A stretch of DNA of 64,000 nt from Rhizobium sp. P38BS-XIX. GTDB lineage: Bacteria; Pseudomonadota; Alphaproteobacteria; Rhizobiales; Rhizobiaceae. The stretch is taken from assembly GCF_012641435.1 (NCBI RefSeq), contig NZ_JABAIJ010000011.1:124001-188000 (forward strand), in the 5' to 3' direction. A program made the position numbers and the translations under genes. The notes under the pieces were generated by a model, which was not told the DNA's origin, made no database searches, and saw only the letters and a list, made by a program, of their open reading frames with translations. Positions 26,293 through 35,394 of this stretch are shown one piece after another. Position 1 is the stretch's first letter; every line of letters starts with the position of its first letter.

Positions 26293-26499
26293 TCAATGTC
26301 GGGGCATATCGATGTGCGGGAGGGGCGTATCGTCATCTTCGTCCGTTGAATTGTGGAAAATCCCAGGGCGGCGAGCGCGTGCCATGAGCACGTTTCGGCC
26401 TCGAAACTTCAGCTGCAAGGAGCGATGAATGTGCCGGCGTGCGCGACGGTAAAAGTCACGGTCGGACAATAGATAAAATCTACGGCTGCAACTCGACAT
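26293..26499 (-). CDS. Possible small basic protein, unrecognised
   Basis: A 68-codon reading frame in an otherwise gene-free 425-base stretch. The product is very basic in its first two thirds (YRRARRHIHRSL) and acidic near the end (DEDDD). No clear ribosome-binding site precedes the ATG and no family is recognised. It could be a real small rhizobial protein or a chance frame. Confidence 0.25.
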   Translation of the reverse strand: MSSCSRRFYLLSDRDFYRRARRHIHRSLQLKFRGRNVLMARARRPGIFHNSTDEDDDTPLPHIDMPRH

Positions 26500-26571
26500 T
26501 TCATTAACTAGGTCATTTCACCCAATTTTTTGCTTTTCGTGCGACAAGACCAATCAAAGGCGAGGTGACCC

Positions 26572-26778
26572 ATGCAAGAGCTTCCAGTTTCATCCAAGAT
26601 CATCAAATCCGTGTTTTTTCGTGCGGATGACGGACGACTTTATATACGCTTCAAGAACGGCGAGGAGCGACAGTTTAGAGGTGTCCCGCAGAAGGCTGCG
26701 CTTGCCATGGTGAAAGCGTCTTCTCCGGGCCAGCACTATATCGAACATATTCGCACGCAATTCGAACGCGTCGCCTGA
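26572..26778 (+). CDS. KTSC-domain small protein
   Basis: A 68-residue protein resembling the KTSC domain (named after the lysyl-tRNA synthetase C-terminal appendage). The match covers the whole protein: an SS near the start, a RLYIRFKNGE strand pair, a VP turn and a C-terminal SSPGQHYIEHIR. Such domains are short, often standalone and of unknown function. It has gaggtgac before its ATG and no operon partners; 288 bases follow before the next gene. The KTSC call is by eye. Confidence 0.7.
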   Translation: MQELPVSSKIIKSVFFRADDGRLYIRFKNGEERQFRGVPQKAALAMVKASSPGQHYIEHIRTQFERVA

Positions 26779-27066
26779 CTTTGTTCTTGCGGCATCAGCC
26801 CGATGGCTCGGCGGGAGCCCGCCCCGCTCAAGCATCTCGACCGTGATCAATTCTTCCCGTCCGGATCCAGCGAAGAACAGAAACTGCTGGTAGAGGACTG
26901 CACTTCCGGTCAAATCGAGGCAGAGACGTGATGAGAGCCTCTTAACGGTTCCTACCTCAAGGCGTGGCTGCGCGCTCGCTGGAGCCTTTCCATTCACTGC
27001 TGCATTGATAAACGCTGAGTTGCGCTATCTACATCAATCAGGACCATCTTTCTGGGAGGATGAGGC

Positions 27067-28377
27067 GTGGTTGACGAAAAGCAGCTTATCTCCAAGATCA
27101 CCTGGAGGCTTATGCCATTTCTGGGGATCCTCTATCTGATCGCCTATATCGATCGCCAGAATGTCAGCTATGCGAAGCTGGAGATGGTCGGTGATCTTGG
27201 CATGAGTGAATATGCCTACGGTCTCGGCGCATCGCTGTTCTTCATCGGTTATTTTATCTTCGAAGTGCCAAGCAATCTGCTTCTCGATCGGTTTGGTGCC
27301 AGCAAGTGGTTCGCACGCATTCTGATATCATGGGGGATGGTCACGGTTGCCCTGGCCTATACGCAGAATGCAACGATGTTCTACATCCTGCGCTTTCTGC
27401 TTGGTGCTTGCGAAGCAGGATTCTTCCCCGGTGTCCTCTATCTGCTTACCCTTTGGTATCCCTCCTCTTATCGCGGCACGATGGTCGGCCTCTTCATGAT
27501 CTTCAGCGCCTTCGCCAACGCCATCGGCGCGCCGCTTGGCGGTGCTTTGCTCGATCTCAACGGTCTTTACGGCATGGCGGGATGGCAGTGGGTGTTTCTT
27601 GTGACCGGCGGCCCCGCCATTGTCGCCGGCATCATTACCCTGTTTTATCTGCCAGATCTTCCATCCAAGGCATCATTCATCAGCGAGAGTGAAAAGGCCT
27701 GGCTCAAGGATCGGCTTGCCGCGGAAAATTCGGACATGGAGCAGAATGCTGCCGATGGCTTCCGCGCGCTCATCAATCCGCGCGTTCTGCTGATGTCGCT
27801 TTGCTATGTCGGCTTTCCGCTGGCAGCGTACGGCCTGAGCTATTGGCTGCCGACCATCGTCAAGAACTTCGGCGTTAGCAACACGACGAACGGCTTTCTG
27901 AACATTATTCCCTGGCTGCTTGTTGCCGTGGCGCTTTATGCAGTCCCGGCCATGGCCGACAAGGCGGAATCGAAAACGCCCTATATCGTCATTCCCGCAC
28001 TCGTTGGCGCCGTCAGCCTGGTTCTCTCGGCTGTTATTCCCGACCATACACTGCAGTTCATCTTCCTGTGTATCTCAGCTGCGGGCATTTTTGCGGGGCA
28101 GCCGGTCTTCTGGAGCCTGCCATCGCGCTTCCTGCAAGGAGCCGGCGCCGCAGCCGGCCTTGCGGCGATCAATTCGGTTGGCAATCTCGGTGGCTTCGTT
28201 GCCCAGAACGTGGTTCCCTGGATCAAGGATACCACCGGTAGCACGATTGCGCCGATGTTCTTCCTAGCGGCCTGCCTTCTGGCGGCTGCGCTTTTGGTTC
28301 TGGTAATCGGGCGCATGGTGCCGCGTGCGCCGGGGCGGGACAATCTCGGTAGTGCAGATACTGCGCATGTGAAGTAA
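27067..28377 (+). CDS. MFS transporter, anion:cation symporter (ACS) family, probable sugar-acid uptake
   Basis: A 436-residue, 12-helix major facilitator protein of the ACS branch. The N-terminal YIDRQNVSYA motif, the FEVPSNLLLDRFGASKWFAR loop and the GACEAGFFPGVLYLLTLWYP run are diagnostic of the group that includes glucarate, galactonate, tartrate and phthalate carriers. The GTG start follows gggagga. It precedes a FadR-type regulator, a DapA-family dehydratase and a galactarate dehydratase homologue, so hexarate import is the best guess. A strong terminator follows, making it monocistronic. Confidence 0.88.
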   Translation: MVDEKQLISKITWRLMPFLGILYLIAYIDRQNVSYAKLEMVGDLGMSEYAYGLGASLFFIGYFIFEVPSNLLLDRFGASKWFARILISWGMVTVALAYTQNATMFYILRFLLGACEAGFFPGVLYLLTLWYPSSYRGTMVGLFMIFSAFANAIGAPLGGALLDLNGLYGMAGWQWVFLVTGGPAIVAGIITLFYLPDLPSKASFISESEKAWLKDRLAAENSDMEQNAADGFRALINPRVLLMSLCYVGFPLAAYGLSYWLPTIVKNFGVSNTTNGFLNIIPWLLVAVALYAVPAMADKAESKTPYIVIPALVGAVSLVLSAVIPDHTLQFIFLCISAAGIFAGQPVFWSLPSRFLQGAGAAAGLAAINSVGNLGGFVAQNVVPWIKDTTGSTIAPMFFLAACLLAAALLVLVIGRMVPRAPGRDNLGSADTAHVK

Positions 28378-28413
28378 TCTCGCGTAACCCGAGAAGAAAG
28401 TCTTGAAGCATCG

Positions 28414-28441
28414 GAAGCGGCCGGCGGCCGCTTCTTTTTTT
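28414..28441 (+). terminator. Strong intrinsic terminator after the ACS transporter gene
   Basis: A 9-bp perfect stem (gaagcggcc / ggccgcttc) with a three-base loop is followed directly by seven thymines. This is a textbook rho-independent terminator and separates the transporter from the downstream regulator. Confidence 0.92.
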
Positions 28442-28566
28442 GGTTATGCCGACCCAGCGCCGTTATCTCTGCGTGTTTATAAAATCGCCGACAACGTGAC
28501 TTGATGCTCTCAGGAAATTACATATATTGACAGATAATTACAGATTCTGCGATGCCGTCGTAGAAA

Positions 28567-29322
28567 ATGGGTTATCCCGACGCTAAGCTTGTTCCAAGAG
28601 AGAAGTTGTTGATGGTCGCGTTGGCGAAAGAAGCCGTTACAACCTCCGTTCGCCTCGGTGATATCATTTACGAGAAGATCGTGGCCATGATTGTCGACGG
28701 GCGGTTTGCACTGAACGAGCGTCTGCCATCAGAAGCCGTGCTTGCCGAGATGTTTTCTGCCTCGCGCCCGGTTGTCCGCGATGCGTTGGAGCGTCTGCGC
28801 GTCGATGGCCTGATCGTCTCGCGCAAGGGATCCGGTTCCTATGTGCGACAACGGCCGGACTCGTCTGTCCTGAGCATGGTCGCGGTGGGATCGCTCGCCG
28901 ATATTCAGCGCTTTTTCGAGTTCCGAGCAGGGCTGGAAGCCGAAGCGGCGGAGCTTGCCGCGCGCAATTGGCAGCCGGAGGATAGAGAGCGCATCATGGC
29001 CTCGCTCCATGGGATCGAGCGGTGCCTCAATGCAGGGATGCTTGGAGCCGTGGAGGATCTGGCGCTTCATGAGGCGATTGCCATGGCGACCGGCAACCAG
29101 TTTCACGTCACCGCTCGCCAACTCTTCCGCCCGCATTTCGAAATCGGCCATACGGTAACCCGTAGCCTCAGCCTTCAGCGAACGACGGAACAGATCCGCA
29201 GCGTTCAGGATGAGCATGCCGTTATCGTCGAGGCCATTTTGGCCCGGCAGGAGGCCGAGGCACACGATGCCATGAAGCGACATATCTTGAATGCACGTGC
29301 CCGGATGTTTCAGGGCGTCTGA
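28567..29322 (+). CDS. GntR family regulator, FadR subfamily, of the sugar-acid locus
   Basis: A 251-residue regulator with an N-terminal winged helix-turn-helix (LPSEAVLAEMFSASRPVVRDAL, about residues 57-78) and a C-terminal FCD domain. It is most similar in layout to the LldR/PdhR/UxuR-type group, which respond to hydroxy- and keto-acids. It lies between the ACS transporter and the dehydratase genes, so it likely controls them. The start is uncertain: another ATG 45 bases downstream is possible and neither has a strong ribosome-binding site. Confidence 0.85.
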   Translation: MGYPDAKLVPREKLLMVALAKEAVTTSVRLGDIIYEKIVAMIVDGRFALNERLPSEAVLAEMFSASRPVVRDALERLRVDGLIVSRKGSGSYVRQRPDSSVLSMVAVGSLADIQRFFEFRAGLEAEAAELAARNWQPEDRERIMASLHGIERCLNAGMLGAVEDLALHEAIAMATGNQFHVTARQLFRPHFEIGHTVTRSLSLQRTTEQIRSVQDEHAVIVEAILARQEAEAHDAMKRHILNARARMFQGV

Positions 29323-29402
29323 TGCGGCGCAAAAGGCTGGTCAGACGGCGCTTGGGACGTCGAGCCACACGTGATGATCGATGAAAAGGGAAGGATGGAG
29401 AG

Positions 29403-30317
29403 ATGAGTATCGAGGCGATGCGGCAGGCGTTGACCGGTGTGTCCGGCGTTCCGGTAACCGCTTATGATGGGCGCGGCGAAATAGAGCCTCGGGTGACGGC
29501 CAAGGTTTATGAGCGCGTCGCGGCCGCTGGCATCCATAATATTGTCGCTGCGGGAAATACCGGCGAATTCTATGCTCTGACGCCGGAGGAGATCAGCCGG
29601 GTTCATGAAGCAGCCATGGCAGGTGTTGGCGATAAGGCGCCGGTAACGGCCGCCATCGGTCGTTCTCTGCACGAGGCGATCCGCATGGCCAAGGACGCCA
29701 AAGCGATTGGCGCGTCTGCCGTCATGTCACATCAGCCGGTCGATCCATTTGCCGCGCCGGCTGCGCAAATCGACTATTTCAGGAACCTCGCAGAGGCGTC
29801 CCCCTTGCCACTTGTCGCCTATGTCAGGGCCGATGGCTTCGGTGTCGAGGACATGGTTCGCCTGGCCGGTCATCCGAATATTGTCGGCATCAAGTTTGCA
29901 ACGACCGATCTGATGCTGCTTTCAAGAGCAATTGCGGCGTCCGATCCGAAAGGAGCGCTCTTCGTTTGCGGTCTCGCCGAAAGTTGGGCGCCCACTTTCA
30001 CTGCCGCAGGAGCTCAGGGCTTTACCTCCGGCCTCGTCAACGTGGCGCCGAAACTGTCGCTTGCCGTTCACGCGGCTTTGGCCAGGGGCGATTTTGCCGC
30101 GGCACGATCCGTCGTCGCCCGGCTCGAACCTTTTGAACGCATGCGTACCAAGTTCCGCAATGGCGCTAACGTCACGGTGGTCAAGGAAGCCGTCACGAAT
30201 TCCGGCCTCGACGTCGGGCCAGTGCGCATCCCGGGGTTACCGCAGCTAGACCCCGGTGATCGTCAGGCGTTATTGGCCTTGCTTCGCGATTGGCGGGAAA
30301 CGGGCGATGCCTTTTAG
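29403..30317 (+). CDS. DapA-family lyase/dehydratase, possible 5-dehydro-4-deoxyglucarate dehydratase
   Basis: A 304-residue class I aldolase-fold protein. It keeps the glycine-rich GNTGEF near residue 55, a tyrosine in VAYVRAD near 140 and the Schiff-base lysine in GIKFATTD near 160. The YNIP motif of pyruvate aldolases is replaced by YVRA, a change also seen in dehydratase members acting on keto-deoxy sugar acids. With a galactarate dehydratase homologue next door, conversion of 5-keto-4-deoxyglucarate to 2-oxoglutarate semialdehyde is a reasonable proposal. It follows the regulator by 80 bases on the same strand. Confidence 0.75.
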   Translation: MSIEAMRQALTGVSGVPVTAYDGRGEIEPRVTAKVYERVAAAGIHNIVAAGNTGEFYALTPEEISRVHEAAMAGVGDKAPVTAAIGRSLHEAIRMAKDAKAIGASAVMSHQPVDPFAAPAAQIDYFRNLAEASPLPLVAYVRADGFGVEDMVRLAGHPNIVGIKFATTDLMLLSRAIAASDPKGALFVCGLAESWAPTFTAAGAQGFTSGLVNVAPKLSLAVHAALARGDFAAARSVVARLEPFERMRTKFRNGANVTVVKEAVTNSGLDVGPVRIPGLPQLDPGDRQALLALLRDWRETGDAF

Positions 30318-30393
30318 GTCGAACGAAAACAGAAGATCGTCATAGCCGGGCGATCCTCTGGTCAGATGATGGGGAAGTCGTCGTAAAGCCGCC

Positions 30394-31926
30394 TCAGGTG
30401 ATGGCGCCGACCTGCCAGGGAACGAATTCATTATCGCCGTAATCGAAGGTTTCGCTCAACGTCTTCTTGCCGGAAGCAACCGCAATGATGTCTTCGAAGA
30501 TCCGTTCGCCGGCCGCCTCGATCGTATCCTCGCCGCTGACGATGTCACCGCAGTTGATATCCATGTCTTCGCGCATGTGATTATACATTTCGGTGTTCGT
30601 GGCGATCTTGATGCAGGGCGCCGGCTTGAAGCCGGACACCGATCCGCGACCGGTCGTGAAGCAAATCACATTGCAGCCGCCGGCAACTTGACCGGTGACG
30701 GCAACGGGATCGTAACCAGGCGTATCCATGAAGACGAAACCGGGCTGATCGACGATCTCGGAATATTCGTAGACGGCTTTAAGCGGCATGGAGCCGCCCT
30801 TGGCAACGGCGCCCAGCGATTTCTCCAGGATGGTGGTCAAGCCGCCGAGCTTGTTGCCGTAGGATGGGTTGTTGTTGAGTTCCGCGCCGTTGCGGCGGGT
30901 ATAATCGCGCCACCAGTCGATCCGAGAGAGCAACTTTTCAGCAACCGCGGGCGTGCTTGCGCGACGCGTCAATAAGTGCTCCGCACCATAAATCTCAGGG
31001 GTCTCAGCGAGAACCGACGTGCCGCCGTTCCTAACAAGAAGGTCGGAGGCATAGCCGAGAGCCGGATTGGCCGATATGCCCGAGTAGCCATCGGAGCCGC
31101 CACATTCCAAGGCGAGTTTGATGCCGGACAGCGGCTGAACCGTGCGCTTTGCAGAATTGACACCCGGCAGCATGTCCTTGATCATTTCGGACGCGGCGGC
31201 AATTGTCTTGCGCGTACCCCCGAGATCCTGGATCGTCATCGTGCGTAGACGATTGCCTTCCTCAAGCTTGTAGTGCTCGAGGATTGGCGCAATCTGGTTT
31301 GTTTCGCATCCAAGGCCGATCATGAGGATGCCGCCGAAATTCGGATGACGCGCATATCCCTGCAGCGTACGGGCCAGATAACGATAGCCCTCGGATTGTG
31401 TGTTGATTGCGCATCCGCCGCCATGGGTAAGGGCGACGACACCATCGACATTGTCAAAGCCGTCAAGGCCACCGGTGCGATTGAAATGCTCGGCGATATA
31501 TTTCGACACCGTGGCTGAACAGTTGACCGTGGTGATGATGCCGATGAAATTGCGCGTGCCAATACCTCCGGCGCCCCGATCAAAACCCATGAAGGTGCGA
31601 CAGTTCTCCGGGGGCAACATGCCGGGTTCCTCGATGTCGACACTGAACTGGTAGGGATGGTCGGATTCAATCACCGCGAGGTTTTGCAGATGAACATGAC
31701 CGCCGGCTGGGATGAACTGCGTTGCCACGCCGATCGGCTGGCCGAATTTGCGGATTTCCCGGCCAGCCGGAATATCGCGCACCGCCACCTTATGGCCGCG
31801 CGGAATTTGATCGACAGCGGTCAACCCTTCGATACCGGTCGGACTTCCGGCACGGATCATGGCGCGGGCGACAGCCACATCGTCGATAGTGTTCAGCAGG
31901 ATGACAGGCGAGACGGCGGCGGACAT
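30394..31926 (-). CDS. Altronate/galactarate dehydratase family (UxaA/GarD-like)
   Basis: A 510-residue protein joining an N-terminal SAF domain (residues about 5-100) to the large UxaA/GarD dehydratase domain. The latter includes GFDRGAGGIGTRN near 122, THGGGCAINTQSEGY near 188 and GLGCETNQIAPIL near 222. Members are iron-dependent enzymes that dehydrate D-altronate or galactarate. The conserved cysteines and histidine are present. It converges on the DapA-family gene. UxaA and GarD cannot be separated by eye; the neighbours favour a hexarate substrate. Confidence 0.82.
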   Translation of the reverse strand: MSAAVSPVILLNTIDDVAVARAMIRAGSPTGIEGLTAVDQIPRGHKVAVRDIPAGREIRKFGQPIGVATQFIPAGGHVHLQNLAVIESDHPYQFSVDIEEPGMLPPENCRTFMGFDRGAGGIGTRNFIGIITTVNCSATVSKYIAEHFNRTGGLDGFDNVDGVVALTHGGGCAINTQSEGYRYLARTLQGYARHPNFGGILMIGLGCETNQIAPILEHYKLEEGNRLRTMTIQDLGGTRKTIAAASEMIKDMLPGVNSAKRTVQPLSGIKLALECGGSDGYSGISANPALGYASDLLVRNGGTSVLAETPEIYGAEHLLTRRASTPAVAEKLLSRIDWWRDYTRRNGAELNNNPSYGNKLGGLTTILEKSLGAVAKGGSMPLKAVYEYSEIVDQPGFVFMDTPGYDPVAVTGQVAGGCNVICFTTGRGSVSGFKPAPCIKIATNTEMYNHMREDMDINCGDIVSGEDTIEAAGERIFEDIIAVASGKKTLSETFDYGDNEFVPWQVGAIT

Positions 31927-32032
31927 AAGGAAATTCCGTAAAGTTGGATTAAATGGCTATTGCTTGCAATAAACAATCATTCGGGCGAGAAAGCGTCAAG
32001 TATGATCGGCGTCAAGGCAAAACTTCTGTTCA

Positions 32033-32764
32033 TCAGGGCGACGTTTGGCGCGCGAGCCATACGGCCAGATCCGCTTCCGCTCGTTCCAATGCACTGTGGT
32101 TCAAAAGCTTCCGCAAAAGCGCTACGGCAACGGCACGTGCCCTCAGATTAAATCCACCATCATCGCCTTGTCCGCCGGGGGGCTGATAGACCCCAAGCTT
32201 CACATAGAGCTGCTGCAGCCGGTTCTGCACGCTGCGGACGGAGAGATTTCGTCTTTGTGCAATCGCACGATCGGTTAGACCCAGTGCAATGTCGATCAGG
32301 ATCTCGTATTCGGCCTCCGTGAAGCCGTTCATATTGCCGAGGCTCTTTTGCTGCATACCGCGCACTTCGCGGTCGATCACGCATTGGCTCTCGATGAAAA
32401 TGCTGCGAAGCGCAAGCTTCAGACGATCGTCTGAAGCGGACTTCAGGACATAACCGTAGACGGCGCCGACAGGCACGATGCGGGAGACGCCCCGGACATA
32501 GGCCTCATCCGAATAGTTGGACCAGAAGAGAATGCGTGTTTCCGGTCTCTCCTTCCAGATGGTGCGCGCGGCCTCGATGCCATTGCGGGGACTCATCTGC
32601 AGATCCATGACGACGTGCGCCGATTTGCAGTCCCGTGCGAGCTTCTCGCCCGCATTGCCGTTTTCGGCTTCGAGCACACCGTCGCATTCGGGCAAGGCAG
32701 CGCGTACGGCTTCGTTAAGGTAGGAACGATGAAGTGGATCGTCCTCGATGATCAGCACCTTCAT
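32033..32764 (-). CDS. Two-component response regulator with LuxR-type DNA-binding domain
   Basis: A 243-residue protein with an N-terminal receiver domain (acidic IIEDD near residue 6, phospho-acceptor aspartate in VVMDLQMSP near 54, conserved lysine in VLKSAS near 107). A C-terminal helix-turn-helix of the NarL/FixJ type lies at about residues 148-195 (LTDRAIAQRRNLSVRSVQNRLQQLYVKLG). It overlaps the histidine kinase gene by four bases, so the two are translationally coupled. The divergent sugar ABC importer is its most likely target. Confidence 0.88.
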   Translation of the reverse strand: MKVLIIEDDPLHRSYLNEAVRAALPECDGVLEAENGNAGEKLARDCKSAHVVMDLQMSPRNGIEAARTIWKERPETRILFWSNYSDEAYVRGVSRIVPVGAVYGYVLKSASDDRLKLALRSIFIESQCVIDREVRGMQQKSLGNMNGFTEAEYEILIDIALGLTDRAIAQRRNLSVRSVQNRLQQLYVKLGVYQPPGGQGDDGGFNLRARAVAVALLRKLLNHSALERAEADLAVWLARQTSP

Positions 32765-34014
32765 GCTGCCGCTCCTCCCGCAAACGGCTGTTTTGCCGGC
32801 AGACTGACGCTGACAAGGGTCCCGCCGGACGCCGTCGCAGCCTTGATTGCGAAACGCGCCGAAATCAGCCTCGCTCGCGTCCTCATATTTTCAATGCCGC
32901 CGCCGGATGGCCTGCGGGCGTTTCCAAGGCCCAGGCCATCGTCGCTGACGTCTATCGTGACGCTGCCTTCGGCGGCCTTCAGATGAACCATGATATTGCC
33001 TGCCTGAGCATGGCGGATGGCATTGTTGATCGCCTCCTGTGCGATGCGAAACAGTGCGATGGTAACGGGCTGCTCGAGGCAGTCGATCGCACCGCCGGTT
33101 TCGTCGCGCAGCGCCCATTCAAGCGCTGCGCCGCTTTCCTGAATCGATCGCTCTATGTGGTTCTCTATCGCCTGAGCGAAGCCGAAAAGCTGCAGCACTG
33201 TCGGCTTCGCCTCCTCGATGATTTCGCGCAGGTCATGCATGCTGTGCTGCAGACCACGCACAAGCGGTTCCAGCGCCTCGCCCGTGACATCAGCTTGGCG
33301 GGCCAGACGTTCGAGCCGCCGGGACAGACGGGTAAGATCGGCCAGGATCTGGTCGTGCAAGTCCATGCCGATCCGTTGTCTTTCTGCCTCGAGCGCTTCC
33401 GTGAGTTTCAGCGCGCCGAGCCGCAGACCCTCCTCGCGGGCGCGGGCCTCGGCTTCGATGATGGCTGATCGCTTAGCCTGATCGGCTGCGCGGATGGCGA
33501 AGAAGTGCGGTGCGAGCAGATCGGCAATCGCGCGTGCGCTCTCGACATCCTGCATGTCGTAGAAGCCCATCTGATGGCTCGAGCAGGAGAGGGCGCCGAT
33601 AACATGACCCTGAACCTTCAGGGGGACGTGCAGGCGGCTGTGAAGCGATTGATGAAAGATCGGGTGGGAAAAGGCGCCCTGAAAATGAAATTGCGGATCG
33701 CTCCAGGCATCATCCGTCAGCAGATAGTCGGTTTCTCCCCAGAGGAGTGAACGGATCGGGCTATTGTGCACGGGGGCGGGAAAGCGCTTGCCCCAATCCG
33801 TTTCCATTCCGCTCTCGTAGGCTGTGTGAAACTTCTCGTCCACCATGATGATGCAGACATCGAGATGGTCATGCGGAATAACGTGGCTGATCTCGGCAGC
33901 CACCGACTGGATAACCGAGTGGAAATCGAGTTGACCGGCGAGAAGCCGCGAGATGTTGAGGTAGTGGTCGAAGACCAATTGCGGCGCCAGATCGCGCAAG
34001 ACACGCCCTCCCAA
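32761..34014 (-). CDS. Soluble histidine kinase with GAF sensor domain (NarX/DegS-type catalytic core)
   Basis: A 417-residue kinase with no transmembrane helix. A GAF-like domain covers about residues 25-180. It is followed by the HisKA_3 dimerisation helix with the phospho-acceptor histidine in GMDLHDQILADL near residue 217 and a C-terminal HATPase with EAINNAIRHA near 320, DDGLGLG near 358 and GGGIENM near 370. As a cytosolic sensor it may read an intracellular metabolite. It pairs with the overlapping response regulator and is divergent from a ribose-type importer. Confidence 0.88.
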   Translation of the reverse strand: MGGRVLRDLAPQLVFDHYLNISRLLAGQLDFHSVIQSVAAEISHVIPHDHLDVCIIMVDEKFHTAYESGMETDWGKRFPAPVHNSPIRSLLWGETDYLLTDDAWSDPQFHFQGAFSHPIFHQSLHSRLHVPLKVQGHVIGALSCSSHQMGFYDMQDVESARAIADLLAPHFFAIRAADQAKRSAIIEAEARAREEGLRLGALKLTEALEAERQRIGMDLHDQILADLTRLSRRLERLARQADVTGEALEPLVRGLQHSMHDLREIIEEAKPTVLQLFGFAQAIENHIERSIQESGAALEWALRDETGGAIDCLEQPVTIALFRIAQEAINNAIRHAQAGNIMVHLKAAEGSVTIDVSDDGLGLGNARRPSGGGIENMRTRARLISARFAIKAATASGGTLVSVSLPAKQPFAGGAAA

Positions 34015-34296
34015 GCAATGCGTCGACCTCTGCTCCTCCGGTCGCTCGCAGCATGCGAATTCTTGACGCTATTAAGCGCCGATCGATGTCGTTCGTCTTG
34101 CGGGCTTGCGCATCTTTTCTGCGGGATCCCGCAAGGTCTCGCCGCTTAAGCGCCTGTACAAGCGTCACAATCTCGGACATCCTGCTTCTACTGACAGGGG
34201 AACCTTCAGTGCAAATATTATTTTCGACGTTCGTTGAGGAGCGCGTCCGGAAATCTTGACCTGGAAGTTGAAGTTCAGGCTCTTTGGGAGGAAAAA

Positions 34297-35313
34297 ATGA
34301 ATATTGCCAAGATGCTTCTGGCATCCGCCGTGATCGCATGTGTCGCTGCGCCGGGTGCTGCATTTGCAGATACGTCATCCAAAAAAATCGCACTTTCTAA
34401 CAATTATGCCGGCAACTCCTGGCGTCAGGCCATGTTGACGAGCTGGCAGAAGGTGACGGGCGAAGCGGTGAAGACGGGTGTCGTTGCCGCTGCCGATCCC
34501 TTTACCACGGCGGAGAACCAGGCAACCGAGCAGGCTGCGCAGATCCAGAACATGATCCTGCAGGGTTACGATGCGATCGTCATCGATGCTGCCTCGCCGA
34601 CCGCGTTGAACGGTGCCATCAAGGAAGCCTGTGACGCCAAGATCGTCGTCGTCTCGTTCGACGGCATCGTGACCGAGCCTTGCGCATGGCGTATTGCCGT
34701 CGATTTCAAGGGCATGGGTTCGAGCCAGATCGACTATCTCGCCAAGAAGATGCCGAAGGGCGGCAATATCCTTGAAATTCGCGGGCTTGCCGGCGTTTCC
34801 GTCGATGACGAAATTTCGGCGGGTATCCACGAGGGCGTTGCCAAGTATCCGCAGTTCAAGATCGTCGGTTCGGTTCATGGCGATTGGGCACAGGATGTCG
34901 CGCAGCGTGCAGTTGCCGGTATCCTGCCAAGCCTTCCCGATATCGCAGCTGTAGTCACCCAAGGCGGTGACGGCTACGGTGCGGCACAGGCGTTCGCCGC
35001 CGCCAAGCGCACGATGCCAACGATCGTCATGGGCAACCGTCAGGACGAACTCGCCTGGTGGAAGAAGGAGAAGGACGCCAGTGGTTACGAGACGATGTCC
35101 GTCTCGATCGCGCCTGGCGTGTCTACGCTTGCCTTCTGGGTCGCACAGCAGATCCTCGATGGTCAGGATGTGAAGAAGGATCTCGTCGTCCCATTCCTGC
35201 GCATCGATCAGGATAATCTCGAGGCCAATCTCGCCACCACGCAGGCCGGTGGTGTCGCCAATGTTGAGTACACGCTCGATGATGCCAAGAAGGTGATAGC
35301 CTCCGCGAAGTAA
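34297..35313 (+). CDS. Sugar ABC transporter, periplasmic binding protein, ribose/RbsB type (family 2)
   Basis: A 338-residue protein with a Sec signal peptide (MNIAKMLLASAVIACVAAPGA, cleavage near residue 25). The mature part has the periplasmic-binding type 1 fold: LSNNYAGNSWRQAM near the start, GYDAIVIDAASPTALN near 110 and QGGDGYGAAQAF near 225. It would bind a monosaccharide or related cyclic solute. The ATG follows gggaggaa at ideal spacing. It heads an operon with the ATPase, two permeases and an SMP-30 lactonase, and is divergent from the kinase/regulator pair. Confidence 0.9.
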   Translation: MNIAKMLLASAVIACVAAPGAAFADTSSKKIALSNNYAGNSWRQAMLTSWQKVTGEAVKTGVVAAADPFTTAENQATEQAAQIQNMILQGYDAIVIDAASPTALNGAIKEACDAKIVVVSFDGIVTEPCAWRIAVDFKGMGSSQIDYLAKKMPKGGNILEIRGLAGVSVDDEISAGIHEGVAKYPQFKIVGSVHGDWAQDVAQRAVAGILPSLPDIAAVVTQGGDGYGAAQAFAAAKRTMPTIVMGNRQDELAWWKKEKDASGYETMSVSIAPGVSTLAFWVAQQILDGQDVKKDLVVPFLRIDQDNLEANLATTQAGGVANVEYTLDDAKKVIASAK

Positions 35314-35335
35314 CCAAAATCAGTCAGCGAAAAAC

Positions 35336-35367
35336 ACCGGTCCCGCCGATAAATCTGCGGGGCCGGT
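35336..35367 (+). promoter_or_regulatory. Intercistronic hairpin between binding-protein and ATPase genes
   Basis: An 11-base-pair stem (accggtcccgc / gcggggccggt, one G-U pair) with a 10-base loop sits between the two genes. It has no thymine run, so it is more likely an mRNA-stabilising or attenuating element than a full terminator. Such hairpins commonly keep binding-protein levels above those of the membrane parts. Confidence 0.55.
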
Positions 35368-35394
35368 CGAATGCAAAGCGCGACCGGATGATCC

